Positions 36,012 through 47,344 are shown, numbered from the stretch's first letter. The stretch: 64,000 nt of DNA from Morella rubra (GCA_003952965.2 CM025854.1:892730-956729), one strand, 5' to 3'. Notes: generated by a model from the letters alone, not told the origin. Numbers and translations are program-made.

Positions 36012-36327
36012 TAAAATTATAAAACACTACTTGAGTTTTGCCCCTTTCGAAACTAATTGTTCCATCACAACTCGGTCACTCAAATCTAAGAGCGTACCTG
36101 CCGCGTGTCATAACAACCATATGTTATCCAATTAAATTCTTATACGTGGCCACTCCGAGCATTGCAGAAGTCATGTAAGAACTGATGGCAAATTGCCTAC
36201 ACAAAGATTTGGGTATTTTTAACTCAGGCTAAAACAGGCTCGCCTAAGCAGCAGTCGAAAGAGCTCAAAATATCCTGATCGGCTAGCGTGAGCATGATTC
36301 CAACCGTAAATCTGCGTGTCTAGTGAT
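36012..36327. repeat. Segmental duplicate, copy 1 (partner 38501-38860)
   Basis: Shares AACTCGGTCACTCAAATC, GTGTCATAACAACC, CCAATTAAATTCTTATACGT and TATCCTGATCGGCTAGCGTG with 38501-38860. In each copy it lies a few hundred bp to 1.5 kb upstream of a small secreted-peptide gene, so it is distal promoter sequence of a duplicated gene. Confidence 0.75.
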
Positions 36328-36678
36328 GTGGCTTCTGTGCTAACACAAATTAATCGAGGTGGCAACGTGTCATAATTGAATTGGATGACACGTGGATATT
36401 ACGATTTATGGCAGATGTGTCGTAACTCTATGTGACAAATTAATTAGGTTATCTTCAGACCTAGACAGTATTTTATAATTTTTAAGAATCTTAGTCAGTT
36501 ACTAATTTTTAGTTATTACTATTTTAGTAGCAGCCTTTTATTGAAATCTAATCACCAAATCGTTAATTGTTGGTCTGGCCATGAGTCTTAATTAATATAC
36601 TTTCCAAAACCTGAAATTGTCAATATGTAATGAGATGATGCTAAATTGCTAATAAAGTTGGGTTGATTCCCTCCCCTC

Positions 36679-36686
36679 TATAAGTA
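36679..36686 (+). promoter_or_regulatory. TATA box of peptide gene P1
   Basis: TATAAGTA in CCCTCTATAAGTAGCGGAGG matches the better-preserved TATAAATAGCGGAG of P3 (48244). A solo LTR now separates it from the coding part. Confidence 0.5.
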
Positions 36687-36701
36687 GCGGAGGTTCCATC
36701 C

Positions 36702-37127
36702 TGTTACTAATTGGGGGCACCCATGTGGGCACCCCTATGTATGTGTGATGAGGACACATGGCCTCTTATGGTTCCATGCATGGCACACTCTAGCTATGCA
36801 TGGTGACACATGACAAGCAATGTGTCACAAGAAGGTTGATGAGGAGAGGCTATAAAAGGCACATCCTCTCTCACTTCTCAACACACCAAAAATTAGAGAG
36901 CTTCTCTCTCTTCCTCTTTCTCTCTCTAGAATTCTATCTCTCTTTTTTGAGCATTTAAGTTGTGAAATTAGTGGATGATTCTTTCGTAGATCACTCTACC
37001 ACCTAGAAGAGTTTTTGAAACTTTGACAATTGGGGCACGTGAAATAACTTCAAGCATTCGATTTTGGGGATGCTAGGTATACCGAAATCTCATTTATTTT
37101 TTCGCTGTGCATATAATTTTTCTAACA
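36702..37127 (+). mobile_element. Solo LTR (426 bp) with 5-bp target duplication
   Basis: Begins TGTTAC and ends TAACA, with CATCC on both sides (36697-36701 and 37128-37132). Its own TATA box, TATAAAAG, is at 36851-36858, followed by a pyrimidine-rich leader. No internal retroelement domain is present, so it is a solo LTR left by recombination. Sequence around it (GAGGTTCCATCC|ACACAGAATCATCC) becomes continuous with P3 when the LTR is removed. Confidence 0.85.
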
Positions 37128-37189
37128 CATCCACACAGAATCATCCCTTCAAATACGAATTTAACTTTCGCAGTACTTCTTGTCTGATA

Positions 37190-37365
37190 GTTCGCCAAGC
37201 GCAAGAGAGAAACTTGTTAAATTTGTTATGAAGCTGGTGGTGGTTGTACTCCGGGTGGTCATGTCCACATGCCATCTGCGCAGGGAGCCAGACCAGCTGA
37301 TGTTGCAAATTTTTTTTGCCCTTGCCCCACGTATCCTGACTGCTGCCGCCTGCCGCGCAAAATGA
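37190..37365 (+). pseudogene. Small secreted-peptide gene P1, broken
   Basis: Aligns with P2 and P3 from the leader through the stop. The expected start reads AAGAGAGAAACTTG instead of ATGGAGAAACTTG, so the ATG is lost. TCCACATGCC lacks 4 nt against P2's TCCACAGCCATGCC, so the CPCP part is out of frame, although the nucleotide remnants of CPCP and the CRAK tail are still readable. Its promoter is interrupted by the solo LTR. Non-functional. Confidence 0.7.
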
Positions 37366-38500
37366 AAATATGGAATGTTGATTTTCCTTGTAATTTCTTG
37401 CTTAAGGTTTGAATAACAGACAATTGATCAGCTGCATATGCCGGCTAGTTTAATGGGTAGCTGAAAGATCACCATCTTATATCCATCAATTGGCTTCATT
37501 CTTTTGCTTGTTGGTATAATTACATTTTACTCTCTCTAATTATGGGCCTTAACATTTTACACTTTAAATTATAATTTTTATCTCATCGCATGTGCCTATT
37601 TATTGATTTCAGATCTTTTGTACATTCCATTAAATTTTTTCATTAATTTTAGTAAAAATTAAATTTTTAGGGTTTAAAATTAAGGATAATTTTACTCATT
37701 CAAAAAATGTGCCAAAAAATTATGGTGATAAAAATTTCATTTCAATTATAGAAAAATTAATTTCCATATAGATAGATCATGTTCATGACAAAACAATTAA
37801 AAGATATTTCCTGTTTTTTGGCTCTAAAATGTTGATGTTCTCTCAAAATTAACGACGTCATTCACCTCTACGACGTCATTGCAAACGTAGTTTATTAATG
37901 GTTGAAAAAAAAAGGATATTTATTTGTTGTTTCTCGACTTGTGGGAAGAAATTGATCTTAAAATTAATATAGAAAAATTGGCCAAACTAAGCATTACATG
38001 ATATATTATGTGGAATTCCTATGCAAATCATTTTCAGAAATCAGTTACCAAATAAAATTTCAGCATCATCGTACCGTTCTGATCAATACCATATTTAGAT
38101 TATGTAATATTGTAATAAACACATAAAATTATATAAAAAGTAGAAAATTAAACTTCACCTCCAAATGTTATTTTAGGGTCCAAACTATCAATTTCATTAT
38201 ATTTTATCGTCAAACTATGGAAATTCATCAAGTTGTGCATCCTTAATAGATCTTACAAATTAAATGAGTTAAAAATGGGATATGTGATATAATCTTTATA
38301 TGCGGATCTTGTAAAAGGACATAAATTGATGGATTTTAATAATGCGAGAATGATACGTGATGAAGTTGATAGTTTGGACTTAAAAATGTCATTTGTTCAA
38401 TAATTGGGGTGACAAGTTAAGTTTTTGCTAAAAAATACAAAAAATAAAAAATAATACCTATGTTTTCACTAGCTAAAAATTAATAACAGCCTAGGTTTCT
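37366..38500. other. AT-rich spacer, no gene seen
   Basis: No frame or repeat that I can support. Confidence 0.5.
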
Positions 38501-38860
38501 TAAAATTACAAAATACTGCTTGAGTTTGCTCCCTTTTGAACGTAATTGCTTCCGTCCCAACTCTGTCGCCTAGATCTAAGAGATCGTACCTGCCACGTGT
38601 CATAGCAGCCACATGTTATCCAATTAAATTCTTATACGTGGCCGCTTAGGAAAAAAAAATTTCTTATACGTGGCCACTCTAACCCGTGTCAGCATAGAAG
38701 CCATGAAAGAACTGATGGCAGGCCTTGTCATTGGACATATATATTTGGGTATTTTTATCTCAGGCCAGAAAAGGCTCTCCTAAGCTGCAGTCAAAAGAGC
38801 TGGAAATATCCTGATCGGCTGGCTTGAGCATTCCAATCGAAAATCCGCGTGTCTAGTGGT
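38501..38860. repeat. Segmental duplicate, copy 2 (partner 36012-36327)
   Basis: Diverged copy carrying a short local repeat of TTCTTATACGTGGCC (around 38628 and 38660). It precedes P2 as its partner precedes P1. Confidence 0.75.
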
Positions 38861-38949
38861 TCATATAAAGATTGGGGCTGCGACGCGTAATAATTTAGGC
38901 TAAATTAGTTCGCATGTCTAGGCAGTTTAACTTTTTTTCATATTAATTT

Positions 38950-39605
38950 TTAGAGTTCGATTTTTTTTAAAAAAATCCTTGGGGCTAAAAATATTCTTAG
39001 GGTGATGACTCGTTACCAAATAGATCCTGTCGTCAATTCATTAGACGGAAATACACACGTAGCTAACGGCTTACACGTGAGAATTGACAGCTGGATTTTT
39101 AAAAAAATCTCGCTCAATCGCAATGTGACACGTGTCAAAAAAAAAAAAAATAAAAAAAATAAAAAAAAAAAACTGAAATTAATAAATAAAAAAAACATAA
39201 TTAATTTTTTTTTAAAAAAAAAAAAAAAAAAAAAGGAGAAGGAGAAGCTGATCAGGGTCGGGGACCCCCGATCCTTTCCCGATGGAGGGGTCACGGTGGA
39301 GGCCTCCTCCACGGGGCCTCCACCAGGAAAGGATCCGGGGTCCCCGACCCCGATCAGCTTCTTCTTCTTCTTTTAAAAAAATTAGATTTATTTTTTATTC
39401 TTTAAAATATTTTTTTATTTATTTTACTGACACGTGTCACATTACGATTGGGCGAGATTTTTTTAAAAATCCAACTGTAAATTCCCACGTGTAAGCCGTT
39501 AGCCACGTGTGCATTTCGTCCAATGAGTTGACGGCATGATCTATTTGGTAATGAGTTCTCACCCAGAGATATTTTTAGGGAAAATCGAACTCTAAGGACC
39601 AATTT
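38950..39605. mobile_element. Long fold-back element (~650 bp) with CACGTG-rich arms
   Basis: Two arms of roughly 300 bp are inverted copies, with the centre at GGAGGCCTCC near 39305. TAGAGTTCGATTTT at the left is mirrored by AAAATCGAACTCTA at the right. Arms share GACACGTGTC, ATTTTTAAAAAAATCTCGC and GTCGGGGACCCC. Five CACGTG cores occur (39074, 39129, 39431, 39486, 39504). It interrupts the duplicated P2 upstream region, since sequence resembling the P1 copy resumes after it. Arm length suggests a Mutator-like or fold-back MITE; the target duplication is not clear. Confidence 0.75.
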
Positions 39606-39813
39606 GAGAAAAGGTCAAACCCCAGGACGTACGGAGTAATTTAGCCGATAATTTAATTAGATGATATGCATGGCAGATGCGTCATAGCTCTATGTGCCAA
39701 GGTTAGTACCAGAGTAATTATTTTTAAAAGTGGGCAAACCTACAGTATTTTGTAATGTTTAGAAACTTGGTCAGTTATTTTTTAGCGCTCGAAATCTTAG
39801 AAATTAACTTATG

Positions 39814-39999
39814 AGGATCTTCTACAATTTTTTGTACAATTCGGAAAGAGATAGACACAATAAAAGGACTCTACATTATTTAATGGTGTCCATGTAAGGT
39901 TTCCGACAACATAGGCCCTATAAATAGAATCTACCTTTTATCTCTATTCGAATTGCACTATACAATTTGAGCAAAAAATTTATAGAGATGCATGATCCT
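39814..39999. mobile_element. MITE with AGGATC/GATCCT termini, copy 1
   Basis: AGGATCTTCTACAATTTTTT at the left pairs imperfectly with TTATAGAGATGCATGATCCT at the right; AGAGATAGACAC and TATCTCTATTCG are subterminal. A second copy is at 44470-44674. Confidence 0.55.
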
Positions 40000-40260
40000 T
40001 TAATATCAACCTTTATAGAAAGTCTTATCACCAAATGGTTGATGTGGCCATTTTAGGAGTCGTAATTGACTTTCCAGACATGAAATTATTAGTATGGAAT
40101 GAGATCTGGCAAATGATGTCTTTCAATGTCATGCTAATAAACTTGGGTTGATCCCCTCCCGTCTAGTGGAAGCTCCATCCACGCAGAATCATCCATTCAC
40201 ATGACTTTCGTACTTCTTCTGATCTTATAGTTCGCCAAGCACAATGGAGAAACATTTGTT

Positions 40261-40377
40261 ATGAAGCTGGTGCTGGTTCTACTCCTGGTGGTCATGTCCA
40301 CAGCCATGCCATCTGCGCAGGGAGCCAGAGCTGACGCTGCAAATATTTGCCCATGTCCCAAGTTTCCTGACTGCTAA
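40261..40377 (+). CDS. Small secreted Cys peptide P2 (38 aa)
   Basis: Reading from ATG 40261 gives an intact 38-residue frame: a hydrophobic signal-like start (MKLVLVLLLVVMSTAMPSAQ), then GARADAANI and the Cys core CPCPKFPDC at the very C-terminus. The family start lies further upstream (ATGGAGAAAC at 40244), but a 7-nt deletion after it, relative to P3, puts that ATG out of frame and ends it after six codons. The internal ATG therefore decides the start. Predicted to enter the secretory pathway; mature part about 17 residues with three Cys. I do not recognise the family. No TATA box remains at the expected place (CCCGTCTAGTGG instead of CTATAAATAGCGG). Confidence 0.55.
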   Translation: MKLVLVLLLVVMSTAMPSAQGARADAANICPCPKFPDC

Positions 40378-40457
40378 CCTGCAAAACGAAAATATGGAAT
40401 TTTGCTTTTCCTTGTAATTTCTCTATCTGCGAAACAGGGGAAGAGAGGGAGGATTGC

Positions 40458-40720
40458 TATTTTTTTTTTTTTTTTACATAATAAGAATTATATATGATAC
40501 AGGAGAAGATACAGAAGACCCTATGTCAAGGAGGGTCGAAACCCGCATAGACCCAAGAGTAATTGTTCAACAGCTCATGAGAGGGGGGCAAACTACCCTC
40601 GAAAGATGAGGAAGCGACCCAACGAGCTAAGTCGTGTGCAAGGGAATTCACATTACGAGGGGTAAAAACCAGACCTCACAAGACCGAAAGGAAGAAAAAA
40701 ATAAAGAGCATTACAAACAG
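40458..40720 (-). mobile_element. 5'-truncated LINE 3' end
   Basis: On the minus strand this ends in poly(A) (T run at about 40460-40477). The complement encodes the end of an RNase H domain (TPRNVNSLAHDLARWVASS) as in plant LINE ORF2, then a short 3' UTR. It is absent at the matching position of the next unit (49417). The target duplication is not clear. Confidence 0.7.
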
Positions 40721-41094
40721 AAGAACAGTTATTTGTATGAGATGATTGCTTTCTAGAGAAACAGAAGAACAGTTAGCTAGATTGATTCAACTTCCATACG
40801 CATCCAATAGCTATTATTTGTTAAAGAAGCCTGGTTTTTTTAAACTCATACTTTTTTACAAATTCCAACAATTATTTTACAAATTGTAACAATTTTTTAC
40901 AAATTCAAACATTTTTTCACCATCCCAGGAAACTCTACATTACGTTCGACAAAAAAAAAATCAACAGAGTTCTTTTTTCACATCTTCAGAGTCTTATATA
41001 TAGTGACCACAAAATTTTGTGGCTACTTAACTGGCGTCTAACAGGAAATTAAAATTACACTCTTTTTATTGTTTTGTAGTTTCTTCTGAAACAT

Positions 41095-42650
41095 CTAGCC
41101 TCTCGACAAAAGCACTTCATTCACCAAATTGTTCAAGTTAATGGAGGAAGAACCATGTGCACCAGTGGCCTCTTGGGCCAAATTTTTCCACTCCATGACC
41201 TTTTTCTTCATCCTTCTACCCTTCTCTCCCTCCATCAACTCTCCAACAAGCTTCTCCACCTCCTCTCTCTTCACATCATTATCAATCTCCATGCCAATGC
41301 CCCAGTCATTGCAGGCATACTTGCAGTTTGTTTGCTGATCCCCACCGAATGGCCAACAAAGCATGGGCACTCCTGCAGACACACTTTCAATTATTGAATT
41401 CCACCCACAATGCGTTAGGAACCCTCCAATTGAGGGGTGGTTCAGCACTTCCTCTTGAGAGCACCAACCAGCTATTAGACCCCTTTCTTTTGTTTCCACC
41501 TCGAACTCAGATGGCAAAATCGCTGATTCGCCAAAACTAAATCAGGCCGAATGATCCACAAAAATTGGTACTTGCTATTTGCAAGTCCCCAACCAAACTC
41601 ACTTAGCTGCCGTGGTGTTAAAACAGTTAAGCTGCCAAAATTCACATACACCACAGAGTTGTGTCCCTTAGAGTTTAGCCAATGAAGGCACTCTGTTTCT
41701 TCTTTCCATAAACTGTACCCAATTGATTTCAGGGGATCGAGTTGTTGATCGAGTAATAGTTGGAGAGGTCCAACAGCATATACACGCGGAAACATGGGGG
41801 AGAGAGCATTCAAAACTTCTCGCTCTAAAGCGTCAAATGTTTGAATAACTATTCCTGAAGCTTTCGGAGCTCTCTCTACTGCATCAACGAGGAATTTGAA
41901 GATGACATCATTTGCATTTGTCATCCGAACAAAGCTTGGGAGATCCCTGAATCGGATGTCTTTCATACCTGGAATCCAGTCTATAACTGTGTCCAGATAC
42001 CCATTTGTTAGATAGCTCTCATCTGCAATAAGGAGTTAATTAAATAGTGCTCCAGTCTTAAAACTTACAATTAATATGATAACTACTGCAAGATTTCATG
42101 AGTAGTGTTCTTCTCCCTTTGACATACCTTTTAGTGGTGTAAGGCCATTGTCCATTAGGGAAGGAAATTGCTTGAAGGCCATTAGGCTGCAAGCAGCGAT
42201 CGTGAACAGCATTACAATAGGGATTCCTAGTTCTCGAGCAGCAGTGATGGTAAATGCCATGAAACCATCCGAGATAATGGACGTCACTGGAGGAGAACTG
42301 TTGTCTGAAGTCGCAGTGTTGAGTTTCACAAGCAAGTTCGAAAATGGAGCCAAGAAGTTCTTCATAATGGATTCGCACACAGAAGCAAGGTCTTGGGAAG
42401 CATTGATATCCGATGGAGGGAGGCTGTCTGGAATGGTTTCAAATCGAAAGTCAGGCAAGCCATCTAATGAGTTGGGTCCTCCAGATTTCAGAAAACGCTG
42501 GTGGTTGAACTCGGTGTTGACAAAGGTTATGTGAAAACCTTTACGATGGAGAAGCTTCGCAAATTTTAGCATGGCCTTTATGTGGCTTTGAAATGGTGAT
42601 GGAATACAAACTGCATGAGGCTTATCAACTACTACTGTTTTGGAATCCAT
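41095..42650 (-). pseudogene. UGT85-like glycosyltransferase, copy 1, one frameshift
   Basis: Exon 1 is 42650-42128 and exon 2 is 42022-41095, with the usual UGT85 intron (K|D, phase 1, GTATGT...TTGCAG). Exon 1 carries the acceptor-side start (KPHAVCIPSPFQSHIKAML, His of the catalytic pair). Exon 2 has the PSPG box [10 protein letters not shown]...HCGWNS...WPFGGDQ. Around 41531-41537 one nucleotide is missing relative to copy 2 (PDLVVGES becomes PDLVLANQ), so the PSPG part is out of frame; exon 2 is 928 nt against 929. WCSQ replaces the canonical WCPQ. UGT85 enzymes glucosylate small acceptors (cyanohydrins, terpenols, hormones) in the cytosol. Either a pseudogene or a single-base assembly error. 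Confidence 0.85.
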
Positions 42651-43239
42651 GATCTGTTTCTCTCCTTCTGTAGATGTGCAGTTCTGTTGTATCTCTGTTC
42701 AATGTATTGTATAAAACTGGATAATTCTAAAATTTCAACCATTCATGTCCACGCCCATATATTTTAGTCTTAATTGCACTCAGAGCCTGAAGTATATAAA
42801 AATTACAAATGAATCCTTAAGACAACATTTTCAATAAATAGACTTCTGAAGTATAGTTTAAGTCAAATCAAAGCTTCCATCTATTTTTCCGTTAACAACC
42901 ATTGCTAACAAAACTTTAAAATCACGTCATAACGAATTAGAAAATTGTCCAATTAAATTATTCATGCCACATCTACGCAGGTGTCTGTAATGTAGAGAAT
43001 GACGTAATATCATTAAGTTTTTTTTTTTATTTTAACTAGGCGTGGTGAGCTGACAGACACCTAACATAGATGTGGCATAGATGTTTTAATTGGACAATGA
43101 CGTTTTCTTATTCGTTATGACAAAAGATGGTCAGAGGAATCTCGATCTAGCTTAAACTCTATCTCAAAAATTTATTTATTAAACATTACCACAAGAGTTT
43201 ATTTGCAACCTTCGTGCATATTTGGGGGGTCTGAATGCA

Positions 43240-44095
43240 ATTAAACCTATATTTTAAGCAAATTTACTTCTTTTGAGGGGACTGTCTTGTGCATCTATCC
43301 AGATTACCCAGTACTGCGGGCAGCTGCTGCTGCCGGTTCAAAGAATGGGTCCTTCTTGAAAGCGAAACCCTATTTAAGTTTCCTTTAAAATATCGACTGG
43401 TCATGGGATGATCAATCCCTTTCTTGTGGGCGGTTCTTTCCACGAAGTCATTGCAGACGTGATTTATTAATTGTTTATCTCTACCGTTTGGAAGCATTAA
43501 AAATAAGAAAAATCGGCAGGCCAAAGCAGCATATGAAAACTGTAAAGCTTGGTAATCGGAGAATAACGACAAAGAATGAAGAAGGCGAGAGAATCGGTGA
43601 AAGATGCCTTTATATTCAATTCAATTATCATCACGTACGAACAGTGTACAATATATATAATCAATAAAAGAATCCTAATAAATTGGAAAAAGACACAAAC
43701 GCCCTCTAACAAATTTGTACAAAAGAATAAGACTACGTAAAAGAAAAGTTACGTAACAGAATTAACAAAATAAAGTTACGTAACGGAATCGTGATAAGTT
43801 CTGGAAGCTGAGTGAGGAGAAGAGGAAGAAGGCTGACTAGCCGGTTGACTGTCCTTGTCCAGCTCAGCATCCGTGTGCCGTGAGAAAAACTACATTACAA
43901 GAAAAAGGAAAGGACAAAAAACATATGACGGTGACGTCGCGACGAACGAATGGAAGCAATGGCCCTTCGTACGTGTTGGTCGGCAAAGATAGAGATCGCC
44001 AGAAATAGAATCCAAATTTTACAGCCAAAAGCATTAGCCACATCACTTTGATTTTGAGTGGCATGTAGTGCATTTTTTTTTTTTTTGCTAATAAA
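43240..44095. repeat. UGT-to-peptide spacer, unit 1
   Basis: Shares AAGCAAATTTACTTCTT, GCCGGTTCAAAGAATGGGTC, CGATTTATTA-TTGTTTATC and AGAGATCGCCAGAAATAG with 51395-52060 in unit 2. No gene in either. It ties the UGT gene and the downstream peptide gene into one duplicated block. Confidence 0.8.
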
Positions 44096-44469
44096 AAGTG
44101 TGGAAGGGGGTAACTAGAATAATCAACTCTCCTAAACGTACTCCCACTTATTGCAGAATAGATGGAGCCAAAATTATCCTATTTTGAGAAAGGAGTATCG
44201 TCATCGCAGTTCTATTAATATTCTAAGTGATAATGGAGAAGAGATAATTCGATCACTACAGCTCCATCAACACGTAAGTGATAATGGAGGAGAGAAAATT
44301 CGATTCAAGGATCTCTCCCTACACCCTCTCTTGAGTGCCTTATTTAAGACCCCCCATACTACTCAGGCTATCATGTTGGTGGTTGCTCTTACTAGCTAGC
44401 ATTCACCTCAACAATCTATCAGTCTTTCCAATTGCATCAAATTTTCTTTTTTAAGAAAGAAAATTTTTC

Positions 44470-44674
44470 GATCTTCTATAATGTTTTATTTTAATTTTGT
44501 TACGTAATTTGAAGAAAAATATAATAAGTAGATCCTACACTATTTAATGTTATCAGATAAAATTTTGAGCAATATGGACTCTATAATGAAGTCCACTGAT
44601 ATTCACATATTGTGTCTATTTCTCTCTGAATAGTATAATATAATTTAAGTAAAAAATTACAGAGAATCTGATCC
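44470..44674. mobile_element. MITE with GATCTTC/GATC termini, copy 2
   Basis: GATCTTCTATAATGTTTTAT...TAATTTAAGTAAAAAATTAC, then AGAGAATCTGATC. Same organisation and shared words (CTACA.TATTTAATG, TCTATTTCTCTC) as 39814-39999. Confidence 0.5.
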
Positions 44675-45050
44675 AAAATTTTCATAATGGGATAAACACG
44701 AAGGATTGACACCAGGCGATATTGAAGAACCGAAAGGAGTAGGATATTATTAATATTGATCTATACGAATAAATCTTAAATAGACATTTACAAATTGAAG
44801 TTAGAATCTTCCTAGAAGAGAAATAGTGGATTTCTTGGTTTGGTAAGCATTCACAAAATGACTTAATTTCTAAACATAGAATCTAACACACAGAATATTG
44901 ATATGGTCCTTTCAAGAGTCTTATTAACTTTCTATAACATGAAATTATCAAAGATAGAAGAAGATATTTGGCAAATAATGACCTTTTTTTTTCTTGAACA
45001 AATAATGACCTTCATTGTCATGCTAAACTTGGCTCAATCAATATCTCTGC

Positions 45051-45058
45051 TATATAAA
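45051..45058 (+). promoter_or_regulatory. TATA box of peptide gene P4
   Basis: TATATAAA, conserved as TATATAAG before P5 (52604-52611) and P6 (58692-58699) with the same context ATCTCTGC...GATGGGG. A retroposon now separates it from the coding sequence. Confidence 0.6.
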
Positions 45059-45115
45059 GATGGGGGGCTCAAGTCTAGAGGAACCATCCTTTAGATTTGA
45101 CTGAAGTTTGCACTT

Positions 45116-46037
45116 AGAATAAACCTTTTTGCACATTCTAGAGAGAGAGAGCGAATGCCCCCTCTCTAGACCTTCCTCCTTTCGTACCTGACCCGTCTCT
45201 CTCGTATTCTCCAGCGACGGGGTCTCTCCCTTCCCTCTCTCTCTCTCCCCCTGTTTTTCCCCCTTGGCTGTTCAACCACGTCTCCCCTCCATTACCGATG
45301 TTCTTTGCTCCTGCGTTTTAAAGCCCTTCATGGCTAGATCTCGTTTGGTTGGAGGCTTTTTGGTGGCCACACGCAGCACAACAGAGCTCATTAGCTCCAG
45401 GCGCTCATTTTCGCACATTTCTAGAGCTAGTGTGGCAGCTCCTGGGAACCCACGCGCGTGCGTGGATCTCACACACTACCCTTTTTGTGCTCTGTTTGAG
45501 TTGTTTCGTGTGATTTTTTACGGCCTTGTGTTTTGGTCAGCAGTCTCTAGGGTTCTTTTGTTGTGTGCTTAGTTATTTTCTTCTTGTTGCTAATAATTTC
45601 GTTTCATTGGACTTTTGTGGGATGGATCTCGTGGCATCCTTATTGTCGAGGAGTCTCCTTGCAGACACGAACCTGCTGGTGGCTGGTTGCATTTTGCAAT
45701 CGCTAATCGACAGTTTTTGGCTCTCCATGTCTTTCTCCCTTGTGATTATGTTGTTTTGGACAAGTTTCTAGGGTCGCTGGCAATCGTTGCCTCTAGTTGT
45801 GGCGGAGTTTGCTTTGGATCTTGGACCCATTTCAAAACTATGGATCTTTTGGCCCATCTGTATGAAGCCTTTATGGCAATATGGATTCAAGCCTTTAAGA
45901 TTGTTCGATGTATGGCCCTTCAGGCTTTTATTATTGCTGTTACTAATGGCCTTAGAGGCTTGTTTGTATGCCACACCATCATGGTTGTAATGGTTCCAGT
46001 GAAATGAATTTTCACATTTGCTTTAAAAAAAAAAAAA
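45116..46037 (+). mobile_element. Poly(A) retroposon, 922 bp, 17-bp target duplication
   Basis: GACTGAAGTTTGCACTT lies at 45099-45115 and 46038-46054; the insert ends in an A run. It begins with a leader containing CATTCTAGAGAGAGAG and a CT-rich stretch. No RT or endonuclease is encoded, and open frames (up to 130 codons) have no family pattern. It falls between the TATA box and the ATG of P4. Together with 48491-49403 it appears to represent a short non-autonomous retroposon type. Confidence 0.85.
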
Positions 46038-46076
46038 GACTGAAGTTTGCACTTTTCGTTTAATAGCTCACCAAGT

Positions 46077-46235
46077 ATGGAGAAACTTCTTCAATCTGCT
46101 ATCAAGATGGTGGTTGTACTGCTGGCGATCATGTTCACTGCCATGCCATTTGCCATGGGAACGCAATCTGATGCTCCAAATTATTGCCCATGCCCTCCAA
46201 TTCCAGGCTGCTACCACGCAAAAGAAAATAATTGA
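46077..46235 (+). CDS. Small secreted Cys peptide P4 (52 aa)
   Basis: ATG 46077 to TGA 46235. Residues 1-28 are signal-like (MEKLLQSAIKMVVVLLAIMF then TAMPFAMG). The mature part is TQSDAPNY, the core CPCPPIPGC, then YHAKENN. Compared with P5 it has one Cys fewer in the core (GCY against GCC). It is single-exon, and the downstream 3' flank (about 46236-46640) is shared with P5 and P6. The 922-bp retroposon in its 5' leader probably changed its expression. The family is unknown to me; a secreted signalling or antimicrobial peptide is only a guess. Confidence 0.6.
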   Translation: MEKLLQSAIKMVVVLLAIMFTAMPFAMGTQSDAPNYCPCPPIPGCYHAKENN

Positions 46236-46639
46236 ATGTTGCAACCTTTGCTTTTGTGTTTTCAATGGAAAGGTTTGTAGCTCTCTCTGAATAATGGACA
46301 TGTCACATGAAAATGTCAACCAGTTTAACTAGTGTCTAGGCTGACATTAAATCCTATGGTACTAATCAATAATGAATTTGAAACATTGGAGAATATTACC
46401 TCCAAGCTTTGTAAAGAAGAAGTTCATTTCTAATACAACCACTTTTATGTCTGGGTTGCTGGCGCTCTTTGGTCACATACTGGTTTTCAATGGTGCTGTT
46501 TACCGTCTCTACACTGCTCTATCTATTTGACATGGAACATTACATGATCTTTCAACTCTTTTTAGGTCTCACTGGTTTTGTTTAGCATCTTGATCTATTT
46601 AGATCCATAGTTGATTTTATTATATATTTTGTACTATGG

Positions 46640-47335
46640 TTTCTGAGCGCTCGACCATCGCTCGAGCGACTTCCGACGAATTTCAAAAATTACTAAATTT
46701 TTTAACTTTCCTTATGAAGACTTGTGAAACCTTACTAGGTTTCGTGGGAGACTGACTAGAACTCGATTGAGGCTTCCTTTGAGAGTATTTTGTGCCTCCT
46801 TCCTTGAGAGAAAAACCTTAGAAGATTGGTGCTTTAAGATTCTTGAGTTTTACTCTATTCTTCTATCATATTGTTTTGTTTCCTTCAAGGTATTGAAAGC
46901 ATGCTAAAGAACAAGATTGTTCGAGGAGATCCTCAAGAAGAACCTTAAGGTTGAGGTGAACGTTGCTTGGAGCAAGTCTGAGTAAGGGTGCTTAAATTAT
47001 TACATTAGGGTTGTAAGAGTCAAGCAACTGAGGTTGCCAGTGTCTAAATCATTGTTGTAAGGATTTCTTCTAGTGGATTTCAGGTGGCTGCTAGCCTGGA
47101 GTGGTTTTTCCTTTGAATGGTTTTTCAAAAGTTTTCCACTTCATCATCAAATCTCTTGTCTCCTTGTACGTTTGTTTAATTTCTTTACAAGTTGATTTAT
47201 TACTTTGATGATTGTGTTGGTTGATTGATATATCTAGACTGATCAATTTTTGAACTTATTTTAAAATTGGTATTCAATCATTAATTTTTAGATTTCATCT
47301 ATTCACCTTCCTATAGGTGAAGTTAGGGTCTAAAC
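46640..47335 (+). mobile_element. Copia-type LTR-like remnant
   Basis: Unit 1 departs from units 2 and 3 at GTTTCT|GAGCGCTCG. The stretch has features I associate with Copia LTR 3' halves (TTTTTCCTTTGAATGG, CTCTTGTCTCC and a late TCTATTCACCTTCCTATAGG), but no coding and no target duplication because the right side joins the DUF1664 fragment. Tentative. Confidence 0.35.
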
Positions 47336-47344
47336 TAGATTTTT

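Noticed and set aside
37190..37365. A working 61-codon peptide gene
   Set aside because: The frame starts at a position not matching family members, and the Cys core is out of frame; it is a broken P1 copy.
41129..41540. Plus-strand frames opposite the UGT genes (also at 49810-50353 and 50830-51216)
   Set aside because: Shadows of the minus-strand glycosyltransferase coding sequence.
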